Below are positions 10,753 to 22,299 of a stretch of DNA of 64,000 bases, in pieces (position 1 is the stretch's first letter; each line of letters opens with the position of its first letter). The notes under the pieces were generated by a model, which was not told the DNA's origin, did not search any database, and saw nothing but the letters and a program-made list of their open reading frames with translations. A program made the translations under genes and the position numbers. Source of the DNA: Miscanthus floridulus (lineage: Eukaryota; Streptophyta; Magnoliopsida; Poales; Poaceae); assembly GCF_019320115.1 (NCBI RefSeq), contig NC_089589.1, positions 25,892,487 to 25,956,486 on the forward strand, read 5' to 3'.

Positions 10753-11541
10753 CTAAAACAAACTCTTAGAGCTGATTACTTGCATCGGCTGTTGGCTTTC
10801 ATTGTTGATTCTAATGAAGCCTCCTTCCCATAACTTGCCAGAGAAGCATTCGAAGTCTGCTACCTCCCAAAAGACTAGATCGACTGTTGCGATATTTACA
10901 AACTCATCAGCGTGAACTAGCTCGATATCATCTCCATGCCATTGAATCAAACACAGATGCATGGTCGATGGTACACAACAGCTCGCATGAATCCAATCAC
11001 GATAGAGGAGCAAACTGTACGACCCTTTTCCATCGATGACGAAGAATGTGGTGAGCAGAGTCTTACTCCCGATTGTTAGTTCGGCGTTCATTGCCCCCTG
11101 GGTCTTAGACATATTACCCCCAAAGTCCTTAAGCATTATGTTAGTCTTAATCAGATCTCCTGGTCCCTTACCAAGTTTGCAAAAAGTGGTGTAAGGCATG
11201 AGATTGATAGAAGCACCTCCGTCCACCAACATCTTGTTCATCGGCTTCCCATCAACAAAACATTTCATATATAAAGCCTTTAAGTACCGAGGCTCGACTG
11301 GTTTATCTAATATAGCCTGTTGTATAACTATCAGCTTGGCAACTATCTCTTCATACTCCAATTTATCAAAATCTAGGTAAACTTCTTGATCTACCGAAGC
11401 TCTAAACTCTGATGGCAACAGGAAAACCATTTGATTATTAGCCAATGGTTGCCCTTTATCGGCTGTTTGCTTAGCACACCATGCTTGAGGTTTACTAGAT
11501 GCCTGAGCCTGTTCCAACTCTCTATTCCTTAGGCGTTGCAC
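10753..11541 (-). pseudogene. Gypsy retropepsin (aspartic protease) domain
   Basis: A minus-strand frame of about 262 codons. It contains the aspartic-protease signature MLVDGGASINLMPYTTFCKLG (D-G-G-A in place of the usual D-S/T-G), preceded by RYLKALYMKCFVDGKPMNKM, both typical of Tat-lineage gag-pro. The distal GKGSYSLLLYRDWIH segment corresponds to the conserved ILGRDW-like region of retropepsins. The frame stops at 10753 with no reverse transcriptase after it. It follows gag on the same strand. The element could not make its own reverse transcriptase, so any mobility would have needed a partner. Confidence 0.8.
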
Positions 11542-14076
11542 CCTTCTCTTCTAGCTTCTTGTCAAACCTCCTGAACACCATTGGCCTTCCTACCAAACAT
11601 ATTTTCTCTCGTTGCCTTATTCTTCATAATCAGCCCAGTCTTGATCAACAACTCTTTTTCCAAGCCAATTATGAATACTTCTATTTTTTAAGTGCCGATC
11701 CATGTTACTATGATGATATGCATCTTGAGTATGGACAGACCGCTGGTTGGCTTAAGATTGCCTAAACTCCCAATACTGATCACTACACTCTAGATAGCTA
11801 TTCCTAGTAGGCAACTTCAAATCTTTGTTCCAGCAATGTCTGAAGAAAGGAGAATTCCAATGCAATTTAGCTTGCTTTCTTTCATACCTCTCTTTTTCCT
11901 ATTGATGCTGGTATTCTTGCTCTTCTAACCAACGTTGATAATCCTTTTCCTTCTGCCACTGCCATTTATTCAACAGAATTCGAGATGTAACTCATGGCTT
12001 TGTCGCTCCTTCTTTTGACGTTTCTCCCTGCTCATATCGGTTCTTTTGCTTGTCGTGACGTCTTTTAATTTCCCTGTATTCGTCGGCCGATATTTGCCTC
12101 TCAGGATTGACTATTCCAGCTTCTCTTGATTTGGTTTATGTTAGGACCTTAGACTTTCCTCTGAGCAGCCTAGCATCGACCATGTTTTGATCTCCTGGGA
12201 AAGGATTATCATCAACTTTCATTTTTTGAGGTGTATAAAATTTGAGTCTTCCTTGCTGAATAGCCCTCTGTATATGCTTCCGGAAAATTCTACATTCATT
12301 AGTGGAATGAGAAGTAGCGTTATGGAACTTGCAGAACTTCTTATTCTTCAACTGATCAGGGGGCAACATAACATGATTATCGGGCAACTTGATTTGTCCC
12401 TTCTCAAGCAAGAAATCAAAGAGCTTGTCTAATTTTGTGACATCAAAGTCATAGCTCTCCTCGACTCCTCTTCCCCAAGGATTTGGTACCATTACAGTCT
12501 TTTTGTCCCAATTCCATTCAGCCACGACAACCTCTTCTTCCTCATCTTCACAGCCATCATCGACTGAATATGGATTATAAGCTTTGGCCATTGTGGTACT
12601 CTTCTGGAATCGAGTATCTCTGCGCATACTCTGAAATTGGCTATTGAGCGCTGCCACTCATTGAGCCAATTGACCCAAGTTGTCAAATTCTTGTCCTAGC
12701 AGCTTTTCTTTCCATGTTGGCAGCATTCCTTGAATGGCCAAAGCAGCTAGCTGATCATCAACCAAGTTTAATGAGAAGCACAAATTCCTAGTCTCTTGGA
12801 ACCTCTGAAGAAACTTAGTGCCCGATTCGTTAGTCTTCTGTCTTATAGTTATCAAATCGGTAATCTTCTTTTCTCCAGTCCTAGTATAAAATATATATGA
12901 AATTTCTTTTCTAGGTCAGCCTAGTTGGCAATGGAGTTGACTGGCAGTGATGAAAACCAAGTGAAGGCTGGCCCTGACAAGGACAAGGAGCAGAAATGAA
13001 CTTGATGGGCCTCTTCAATGGATGCTTCGCCTAACTATGTAAGATACCGACGGACATGCTCTATTGTGCTTGTGCTATCTTAGCCAGTGAACTTAGCAAA
13101 CTCTAGGAGCCTGTAATTTGTAGGAAGAGTGACCAAATGATACCATTCTAGATATGGGCGTTTGTACGAGAAGGTTAGCCCTTTTGGCTTTAGACAGAAT
13201 TGATTCTTCAATATCTCGGTCACCTTTAGCAACAACTCGTTAGCATGTGAATTTGGATTTCTCTGCATGTGTTGACCTATCTGTGGATTAAAATCCTGTG
13301 TGCCTTGATACCCTAGATTTGGAATCATGTGAAGGGTGTTATGATCTGTGCCATAATGATACCCTTGTGGAATCTCTATCTGTTGGGTCCTTTGTTGGTT
13401 TGCTGCTTGAAGTCTCTGATTATAGACATGAGGATCTATATCTCTACGGATCCTTTGTATTGATGGTGCTATTTTTTTGAGCCGACGATGGTATGTGGCC
13501 TGATATACCAAAATTAATCACCTGGTTCTAACCTTGTCCTACCGGCTATTGCACATGCTACACTGAAGGTCTAGGATTATACTATATCTGATTTGTAGTA
13601 ACACCTTGAGCTTGTTCAGATGAACTTTGAACTGCCTAGACATCATCATTACTAGCTGGCACTGCTTCTTGATGGCTGGTACTGACTTGATTAGTCCCTT
13701 GGGTCGACGGATGTAGAATGTTATAATAAGCCGGCCCATCCTAATCAACTAGAAACCCATGAAACACCTCTTTCATGGCGTTGTAGAATGTGTCCAAGAA
13801 AGCTTAATTATGGCTTGATATGGCATCACGAACAGATTTGTTTACCGCTTTCGTGAAGAAACGTCTGTCTCCAGCTTCATCTACATCTGTCTATCCATGT
13901 AGTAGAACTCTTGGTAGTGGATATTTCTAAACAATTACATTGTCACGTGTTTTGGTGTAGGACAACAAACACTTGTTCTGAAATTCTTCTATAGCTTTGC
14001 CGATGACATCTCTATCTCCATCAGGTAAGTCTTCGTAGTGTACCATAAGGATGTCATTGTTGTTGTAAACTGCCAT
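11542..14076 (-). pseudogene. Gypsy gag remnant with CCHC-like motifs
   Basis: The start is the ATG at 14076 (MAVYNNNDILMVHYEDL), 38 bp from the LTR edge. The frame is broken by many stops and frameshifts. Recognisable parts are GTKFLQRFQETRNLCFSLN (retrotransposon gag core, 12658-12855), the zinc-knuckle-like FCKFHNATSHSTNECRIF (about 12260-12320), and a second cysteine motif FFRHCWNKDLKLPTRN near 11810-11870. Both cysteine motifs are characteristic of Tat-type gag. It would form the nucleocapsid of the element's particle. No intact product is possible. Confidence 0.75.
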
Positions 14077-14114
14077 GACGATTGTGGGGTCCCACCGGGC
14101 GTGCTAAGAACGTG
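14077..14114 (-). promoter_or_regulatory. Presumed primer-binding region of the gypsy element
   Basis: Just inside the 5' LTR the minus strand reads TTAGCACGCCCGGTGGGACC. This G/C-rich block begins TAG where a tRNA-complementary site usually begins TGG. The position fits a primer-binding site; I do not assign the tRNA. Confidence 0.45.
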
Positions 14115-15252
14115 TGTTGACACAGAAATTTTGTCCCGTGCCGAGGGCACACGAGCAAGCCGGATGGGTCTGCTCGATGGAGTTGTAGATCCGCCTGGCT
14201 TCAACACAGGGATGGTCGATCCTGCGCAATCCTCCCAAGATGTGCCAGTCAATTTGACCCTACAATTGACAAGGAGAGAAAGCTAATCAGTAATTTAAGG
14301 CGAAACATGCCGGTGTTGCCAGACAGTACCGAATGTGCGGCTTTGAGAGCCGATATGGAAGGAAATCGACTAAATAGTCGACTCCAGCATACTCATAAGA
14401 ATAAATCAGTTAAAGCTCATAGGGTTATGGAAGGAAAATTGGTTATCATTCAGAATGAATATCGTTATTTAGACAAATATTAATCAATGGCAATAAGATG
14501 TCAACAATAATTAGTTTATGCTGAGCCAATGACTGCATGTAACCGAATCCCTTTTTATATAAAAGAAGCAGCTCATCATCATTTAACCATTTAATAAAGA
14601 TAAATCTAATGAACATATTATATCTTATCTACTACTATGACCAGTGGGGCATGAGGCAGAATCATGTAGGCCATAGAAACAACAATAGATTTGACAACCC
14701 TAACTTATTACTAATATCAGTGGGGTATGAGGCAGAATCATGCAGGCCGTAATACAATAATAACATCATGGGGCTAACAAATCTTTCAACCTATCTCTAC
14801 TTCAACAGTCGCGTGATGCTAACTTCGTATGTGAAAGCACTCGATATCGGCTAAAACTGTCAATTTAGGCATAGCGCACAGTTAAGGTCATGCCCTATCA
14901 GGAATAGATCTACCAAATAACGATCCCCACTCCACGGTGCTAATAGTGGAGTGTGAGGCAGAATCTCACAGGCCGTGATAACGGGCCATGGAACGGTTTT
15001 CATTAGCCAACAGATCTATTCAAGACAAAACATGCCTTAACCACACACTATTGATATAAAATAGCCGATAAAACATAACTTATCGTTTAAGGTACAAATT
15101 AGATCAGTTTAGATTAACAAACAATGGGTTAAATAGGATATAAGGCCGATCTAGATCAATCCCAATCGGACAAAGTGATATTGCTGTAATTAAATAGATA
15201 ATGGAAGCAATAAGCAATATCGGTAACTTAATGAATCTATCCGAAGGAACGC

Positions 15253-15266
15253 CGCCCTTATATAGA
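15253..15266 (-). promoter_or_regulatory. TATA box of the gypsy 5' LTR
   Basis: The minus strand reads GGTTCTATATAAGGGCGGCG, a good TATA motif. It lies about 1.1 kb before the LTR's inner edge and would drive gag transcription on the minus strand. Confidence 0.6.
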
Positions 15267-15589
15267 ACCAATAACTTGACCTTAATCTAGTTTGAGCAGT
15301 GGAGGTCGATCGGATCGATGCAACCGTACTTGAACTAAACAAGAGTCAATAACTAGCTTATACCAGAGCCGCAGTGGAGGTCGACCGGATCAATGCAGCC
15401 GTACGAATAGAAGTATGAGCCATGACGGTACTTACAGACAAGCCGGAGGTTGGCCGGACCGATGCAGCCCTGCTCGCTAAAGAACTCGCCGAGATCTACT
15501 CTACTCCTACTCCTAAGGGGTGGCCAGAGACAAAAAAGTAAGTAACACTACTAGGAATCAGGCCTTGGCCAACGCCTATATTTGGTTGC

Positions 15590-16400
15590 AATATGGCTAT
15601 TTTGGTTGCAACTGGAATCAATTGCATCTAAGTCTGGTGGTCGATAGATGGTTGCAGTTGGAACGGTGCAATAGCCTCAGGCAACCACTGAAGATGTGGT
15701 GTTGCAACAGATTTTGCTATTGCAATGTAAAAAAAAGCCTACTGCAACCAATACTTGGTTGCAAGAACAAATATTGCAACGATTAGATTGGTTGCCTAAG
15801 GTTCTATAGCCACGAAACACTTGGCTGCAATATTTCATGATTGCCACGAACGAAAGTGTTGCAATAGAAAAGTATTGCCACTCCAAAATTACGTGGCCAT
15901 ATGGTCATATTACTGCAAAGTGTGATCCATTGCATCAAAGTGCTTTTGCAACGTATCAGATATGGTTGCGATAGATGATATGGTAATGCAACGAACTAGT
16001 CTTCGAGGTAATATATGTAGGTTGCAACGAATTTGTGTTGGTGGTAATAGAGGCCACATGCAACAAACAATTGTTGGTGGCGATAGATGATATCATAATG
16101 CAACAAACTAGTATTCGAGGTAATATATGGAAGTTGCAACGAATTTGTGTTGGTGGTAATAGAGGCCACATGCAACAAACAATTGTTGGTGGCGATAGAT
16201 GATATGATAATGCAACAAACTAGTATTCGAGGTAATATATGGAAGTTGCAACAAATTTGTGTTGGTGGTAATAGAGGGCACATGCAACAAACAATTGTTG
16301 GTGTCAATAGATGATATGGTAATGCAACACATAAAGTTCGTCGCAATAATGCATATTGCAACCAAAATCAATGGTTGCCTATTATTCTATCGCAACGAGG
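15590..16400. repeat. Left subterminal repeats with a 112-bp tandem array
   Basis: GAGGTAATATATG recurs at 16005, 16117 and 16229, giving a 112-bp unit with about three copies. It carries GTTGGTGGYRATAGATGATA and TGCAACAAAC repeatedly. The flanking sequence is rich in GGTTGCAA and TGCAAC. Short open frames across this array are by-products of the repeat. Such motif clusters are where TNPA-type proteins bind in characterised CACTA elements. Confidence 0.8.
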
Positions 16401-16645
16401 GGAATTTGAATAGCAGTTTTTAGATTATTTTCTCAGCATGCACATCACATATAACCAACTGATACATTCATTAATTCAAATTTTGTCTCAAACCAAAGTA
16501 ACACACAATGACCAGAATTGTGCTTTAAAGAACATGACTACAACTAACAAAATAAAGAAACCATATTTAACTTAGTTCACAACATTGTTTAGCATATAAT
16601 AAATCGATCTAATAATGAGTTCGCTGGTTGCTCCATCGACAATCA

Positions 16646-19600
16646 GCTACACAACCACAAATAAGCATCTTTGTAACTTGTCATTCTTGTTGTGGCCGGC
16701 CATCAACATTAAGCCATAGAAGCTTTCTCTAATTGTTTTGGCTGTCCGAGTTTCTCTGCGATTCATGAAAACATATATGATTAAATTAAAGGAGTAATTA
16801 GCAATCATAGAACAAGAGAAATTGAGATCAACCCTAGAAGGAGAACAACTGTGTCTTGTCACTGCTAGGAAAAAATGTTTAACAATTCAATCTATAAATA
16901 AATTCTGTGAGAATCCAATGGGACACTAGAGTTGTCAAATGTAGTTTATTTATCCCCACATGTTAAACAAAAGCAATAGCGATCAGTTACTGAATCATCT
17001 TAAATGTCAAGTGCAAAACAACTGTAGTCAGTAAAGAAATTGGAATGGCAAAGTTTATTAAATAGACATGGTAAACATCACTTGTTTCTTTACTAGAGGG
17101 CATACACAACAGAAGGCATAGGAAAAAATCTAGCAATGACATGGTAAACATCACGTGCAGATCAAGTTATGAGGATTCAAATCAAAACATTATTCATACC
17201 TGCTGATTCTTTAACTGATTACGAGTCCTCAATAGCTGATCGGAACTAACAAAACTCATCGTTGATCCAGCAGCAGCATTAGTTTTTGTAAAAATATTCC
17301 TAGCTGAAGTACTCTTTGCTTTTATGGTGTGAGGTGCAACAACTTCCTTTTCTGTAGTCATTACGCTTTGTGGTTCAGCAGTCTGCCACAAAGAAACTTT
17401 GGTGTAAACAAAATGCATTTCATTTGGAAGCATGTGTCGGGATCATACAACAGATTACCTGTACAGCATCAGCCTCTAAGCGTGGTGGTGTGATGAAGTT
17501 CTGGTTAGTAGGTCCATTTGAAACCTGTGTGGGGATCATGGTTCCAGACATAGCCTGTGCAGGACAGAAGGCAAGGGAAATTAGAGGAATACGGAGCTAA
17601 AACAATAGTTGAAACATGTTTCAAAGGGGATACCTGTTGCAAAAGCTGACGGAATTCTACCCTCATTTCATCCATTTGTTTCTTACTTTCTTCCTTATCT
17701 TTTTGCCTTGCTGAAACTTCATTTGCAAGCTGTTCTTTTAGTTCTCGAACCTCTTCTTGGTGCTGCATTCTTTCTTCTTGGGCATCCAATTCAGCACGAG
17801 CTGCATCTTCTTCTTTTTGTTTCAGTAGAGCTCTTCGTGTTGGATATTTCGCCATGTAGCCACGTCCATGAGACTTGTATGATTTTGTTCCAAGAGTTTT
17901 TGAGTAGTTGAGTTGGAAAACTAAGTTTTCCTCCTCAGCTGTAAGAAAAGGCCTATCCTTCCCTCTTTCTACATTTGTAACTTCGATGCAAGCTTTTTCC
18001 TAAGTGTAACATGTCAAACAAATTAGGAGCATGTAAGATTAAGAAGTTCCAAATTTTAAGGTAAACATGCTGTAATTTTAATGATGCAAACATACACAAA
18101 GAACTCACATAAACATCCCTAGCTTCATCAGTTGACCATTCCCCATTCTTGGTGTGAGTTTTCATCCAAAGTTGCAGATCAGTAGGTTGTTCACCTGTAG
18201 CACGGTTTGTCTAAGGTGCCAAAAATGTAGCATTAGGTGATGGCCATATATTTCAGAAAGTAATCTACATATTATTTAATGTAGTTATTACCTGTTCGAA
18301 ACGAATCTGGGAAAATGGTTTCGCTCCCATGAGATGCTTAGTCTTTTGTTTCTTTCGGTTTTCTGAATTCTTTGTGCTAAGTTTCTGCAAAAGGTGAATG
18401 AGCATAGTGCTGTTAATTGCATTACAAAACCGGGATTAGTAACAAATTTGGTCACAAACAAACCTGGAATTGCTCAGATCCAAAGTATTGGATCAAGTAG
18501 TACCACTCCACGATGTCTAAGTCTTCAGGCTTATGCTTCATACGTTCAGCATCAGTGGAGTATGCCTTGTATGTAGAACTGAATGAAGTTCTCCATCCTT
18601 TGTACCTCTCTTTGGCAATTGCCAATATCTTTTCACTAGCATCTTCAACAGTGTCTAAGTCCCAAATTTTCTGTTTCAATGTAATGACCAATATAAGAGT
18701 AAAGTAGAGGCGTTGAAATCATTAGATTAGGCTAAAGCTCAAAATTTACTTACCATCATCTCTTGTACTATTGATTCTTTTACAATTTCCTTGACTTTCT
18801 TCCAAGATTTCACTCCTATAAGTGGAGTCTTTTTCCTAGTGAACACTACAATCTCATCCACAAATGTACGACTGTTGTCACCACAGGGTCCTCCCGTCAA
18901 GGCATCAAATTCAACTTTTAATTTCTGAGTTCCGCCCCTGATTCTTTTAGCAGCTGCTTTGTAACCTTTGAGACATCCACGTCGACGGGTTTTGGATACA
19001 CCTAATTCACATTTGAGACAAATATAACACGCATGGTCAGCAAAAGAGTTTACAACATACATTTTAAAAATAAGAGACAAGCATATACCATTCCCTTCCT
19101 TTGGTTTTCTTGCATGAGATGGCCGATTATTATTATTGTTTGTTGTTCTCCTTTCCTGATTTCCCTCACCTCCCTCACCTTGAGACAAATGATCATTATC
19201 TGTATCTGAATGTTCTTGTAATAACGAGACTACACACAACAAAAAAAAGAGCATATATCAATTAATTTATTCAATGAACAAGTATTTGATGATGTGATTA
19301 AAGAAATTTATTTACGCATATGGCGACGCCGGCCTGTGTGCCTGAGCCACTCCTTGTACGTATCAATTGTTTCGTCCCTGAAGTCATCCCTGAAGTCTGT
19401 GAACCATGTTTAACCAAATGCAATTGTCAAAACAACATTATATCTGATCCTAACCGATTTAATGAGTTATGGAAATAATGAGTATACCTATTTCTGGGTC
19501 TTCCTCTTGCATTTCTACTAACCAAACCTTGTAGGCATCAAGTTGCTGCCTATCAGTTCCAGTATCAGCATGTCTTCGCTTCCCCCCATGTTGTTTAATT

Positions 19601-21479
19601 GGCGTTATGCTGACATCTCCCTGAACTTCGGGCTCCTTTGACATTATCAACCTGATTTAATTATAAAACTACAATTAAATTTGGTTGAACAAGGACATGC
19701 AGCAACAAAGTCTAGTATAAAAGAGATAATTCAGAACTGTATATGACTAAACTAACTATAAACATGCAGCAAAAAAACAAAGTCTCTGATCATCAAACAT
19801 TATCAACCTGATTTCCTTTTCCTTAGCATTGTCATGTAGCATTTTATCTGCATCTCGTAAATATTCAATGGGCTCAATTGTAGCTACATTGCCTCCGCAA
19901 CGCTTCTTGTAGTATAAATAATCCCTTGATCCATAGCCAAACTGTTCCTTGAAATACATCAGGTTATGAAATGTGAGATGAACTCTATCGACTTCAAGTT
20001 CGATAAGTTCATCTTCCTCAGAATGCCCCTTCAATTGTAAATAAATTGTCCACATTTCATCCGTCAATGGTTCCCTGCATATAAAACATAGTAACATTAG
20101 TCCTGCTTATTATATTATGAGTTCTCACAATATGATCTAATTGTAAAAATATAATTAAATTTGGTTTAGCAAGGACATGCATGCACACTGTATATGTATA
20201 CGTACACTGTTGGTGCTGGTTAAATAGAGACAGCAAGCGCACTTGTATATGTATATGTATACCCAACTAGAAGTCTGTTTGAAACTATTATGGCTGAGAC
20301 AGTAAAAAAAAACTGGAGTTCTTCAACAAAAAAAATTCGAGTTCTTTAACATGTCAACCCAACTAGAAGTCTGTTTGAAATTCGAGTATATACTTGTGTA
20401 GCAGCTCTAAATTTTTCTCTCAAAAAATGCTAACCCTAGCCTAGCAGATGCACACCCATGTCCACTTACTGCTCCAGTGAATACTGAACTTCTCTGAGTG
20501 GTCTGAAACAGTAAGTATAGTTGGCAATGCCAAAACAATGACTTGGTCAGTCATTGGCTAAGCCAAAAAAAAATATCATTCCATCAAACAACAGTCAAAC
20601 ATGTGGCACAATTGGTGATTTAGATTTAGGAGAAATCATGGAAGTGCCTAGCGGCACAGTGGCACCAGATTTTGAGAAACAAGAAACAGAGACTACACTA
20701 CAGTTCAATATATCTCCAACGCGGTCCTCACGTTAAATCTCATGATATGCTCATGATATGCACTAGAAAAAAAGAGGCTAAATCCTATAATTTTTCACAT
20801 ACAACTTTCATTTAGTAGACTCTAATCCTGATGTATACAGTATTGTGCAAAGAACTATATTGACAATCTAGTGATGAAATGAGAAGCACTTTCTAGATAT
20901 TGGTTTGAAACTTTCAATTAATCGGATCCAAACATTTGCCGGTAGAAAATGTCCCAAAGAATACCGGCCTACGTGGCACTATTGCTCTGCAACTGCATGG
21001 CCGGATAGACCTCCACAGATCCAGTGATTACGTGAATTTAGGCTCCACATCGACCAACTAAGATCCAACCAGGTCGTCATCGCCAAGGCAGGAAGTCATG
21101 CCCAAGAACAAAATTGCCCAAGAAAACCGAAAAAATGAACCGAAAAAATTGCTAACCCTAACCTGATCATTGCCAAGGCAGGAAGTCATGCCCAAGAACA
21201 AGAACAACTAGGGGCAATCCAAATGAAGGTAGCTAGCAGATTTATTTAGTACCTCGTGTGCAGGAAGCGTAGTACCCCCAAGCCGTCATCTTCATCTTCG
21301 TCATCAGTATCATCGTGTTGGTGTGGGCGCATCTCCTCTGAAGCAGGCTCGGCGAAGCTGACGCTTCTGCGTGTGGTGTTTGAAGATCGACAACTTTTCT
21401 TCATGGTGCCCAGCCGTGGTCGCGCGCCGTCGCTGCCGTCGTCGCCGTCGCCGTGGTCACGCGTCGTCGCCGTCTTCAT
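16646..21479 (-). CDS. TNPA-like CACTA protein (plant Ptta/En-Spm transposase family), 13 exons
   Basis: ATG at 21479. Exons predicted from GT/AG borders: 21254-21479, 19808-20074, 19488-19652, 19316-19398, 19090-19230, 18754-19001, 18464-18670, 18292-18383, 18109-18211, 17634-18000, 17459-17554, about 17200-17382, and about 16646-16757. The middle exons carry the plant transposase core: CLKGYKAAAKRIRGGTQKLK, LIGVKSWKKVKEIVKESI, RYKGWRTSFSSTYKAY and TGEQPTDLQLWMKTHTKNGE. A charged coiled coil follows (ARAELDAQEERMQHQEEVRE). I saw no stop inside the proposed exons. In characterised CACTA elements TNPA binds the subterminal repeats and assists transposition; that role is inferred here. It is transcribed away from the neighbouring TNP2 gene, which is unusual because the two are commonly on one strand. 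Exon borders near the 3' end are the least certain. Confidence 0.72.
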
Positions 21480-22299
21480 GGTGAGAGTGGCAGCGCCGTC
21501 TCTTGACCTAACTGGTGAAGACGAACAGTCGATGTGTGCCGCACGGTTTTAGGAGTGGGGCGGCAGGAGAGTAAATGTAAAGGCCGCTCGAGGACTTTAG
21601 GCGCGTGAATTTCGCATCCAATCGATGCTTTGGCGGGCTCCTAAAAAACAGACGGAAAATTTAGTACGGGACTTCATATATGTACAGGGAAACGAAATTT
21701 TCATATGTGTACACATAAACGAAATTTTCATATGTGTACACATAAACGAAATTTTCATATGTGAAATTACACAATAATGAATTTTTCATATGTACAAGTC
21801 CACGCTTTGTCTCGTGCCGTACTTTGAATAAATTTTCACATAAACGATATCAAGAGTGAATGCCAAACTTTGAATATTAAGTTGTGCCATATTTTGTCTC
21901 GTGTACTCCAGTATAGTTTTCCTCGTGGCAGCACGCGACCGGGGAGCGGGCGCGTCCCTGCGGCGTGGCGCTTGACCGCGCTCGCTGGCGGGTGTGGTGG
22001 CGCGTCACGGAGCTCCTAGTCAAGGGCGACGACCATGACACGGCGGCACTATCAGGCACGGCGGCAGGCACGGCGGCACTATCAGGCACGGCGGCACTAT
22101 CAGGCATGGCGGCACTATCAGGCACGGCACGGCGGGCCGCCGTGCCGACCGTGCTCGTGCCTCGCCGAGCCCGTGCCGTGCCGTGCCGTGCCGGGCCGAC
22201 CGATTGAAACACTATATACTCGGCGTAAAGCGTAAACCGAAAACAAGAAGGATAGCGAGTTCCTAGTCAAGGGCCACGACCATGACACGGCGCAAGACA
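21480..22299. promoter_or_regulatory. Central region between the divergent CACTA genes
   Basis: It would hold the promoter of the TNPA-like gene and whatever drives the TNP2 remnant. It contains a 27-bp tandem repeat, ACGAAATTTTCATATGTGTA-type, three copies (about 21690-21770). It also contains an 18-bp repeat, GGCGGCACTATCAGGCAC, with about four copies (22045-22130), a (CGTGC)n run (22170-22195), and a 33-bp block CCTAGTCAAGGGCSACGACC... duplicated at 22013-22045 and 22260-22292. The second copy lies directly before the TNP2 coding remains. No reliable TATA box was found. Confidence 0.5.

Noticed and set aside
16000..16370. Overlapping minus-strand frames with repeated SSIATNNCLLH and similar strings
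   Set aside because: They follow the 112-bp repeat unit and are by-products of the array.
21965..22235. Ala/Thr-rich open frames of the GTAALSG type
   Set aside because: They are created by the 18-bp GGCGGCACTATCAGGCAC repeat.
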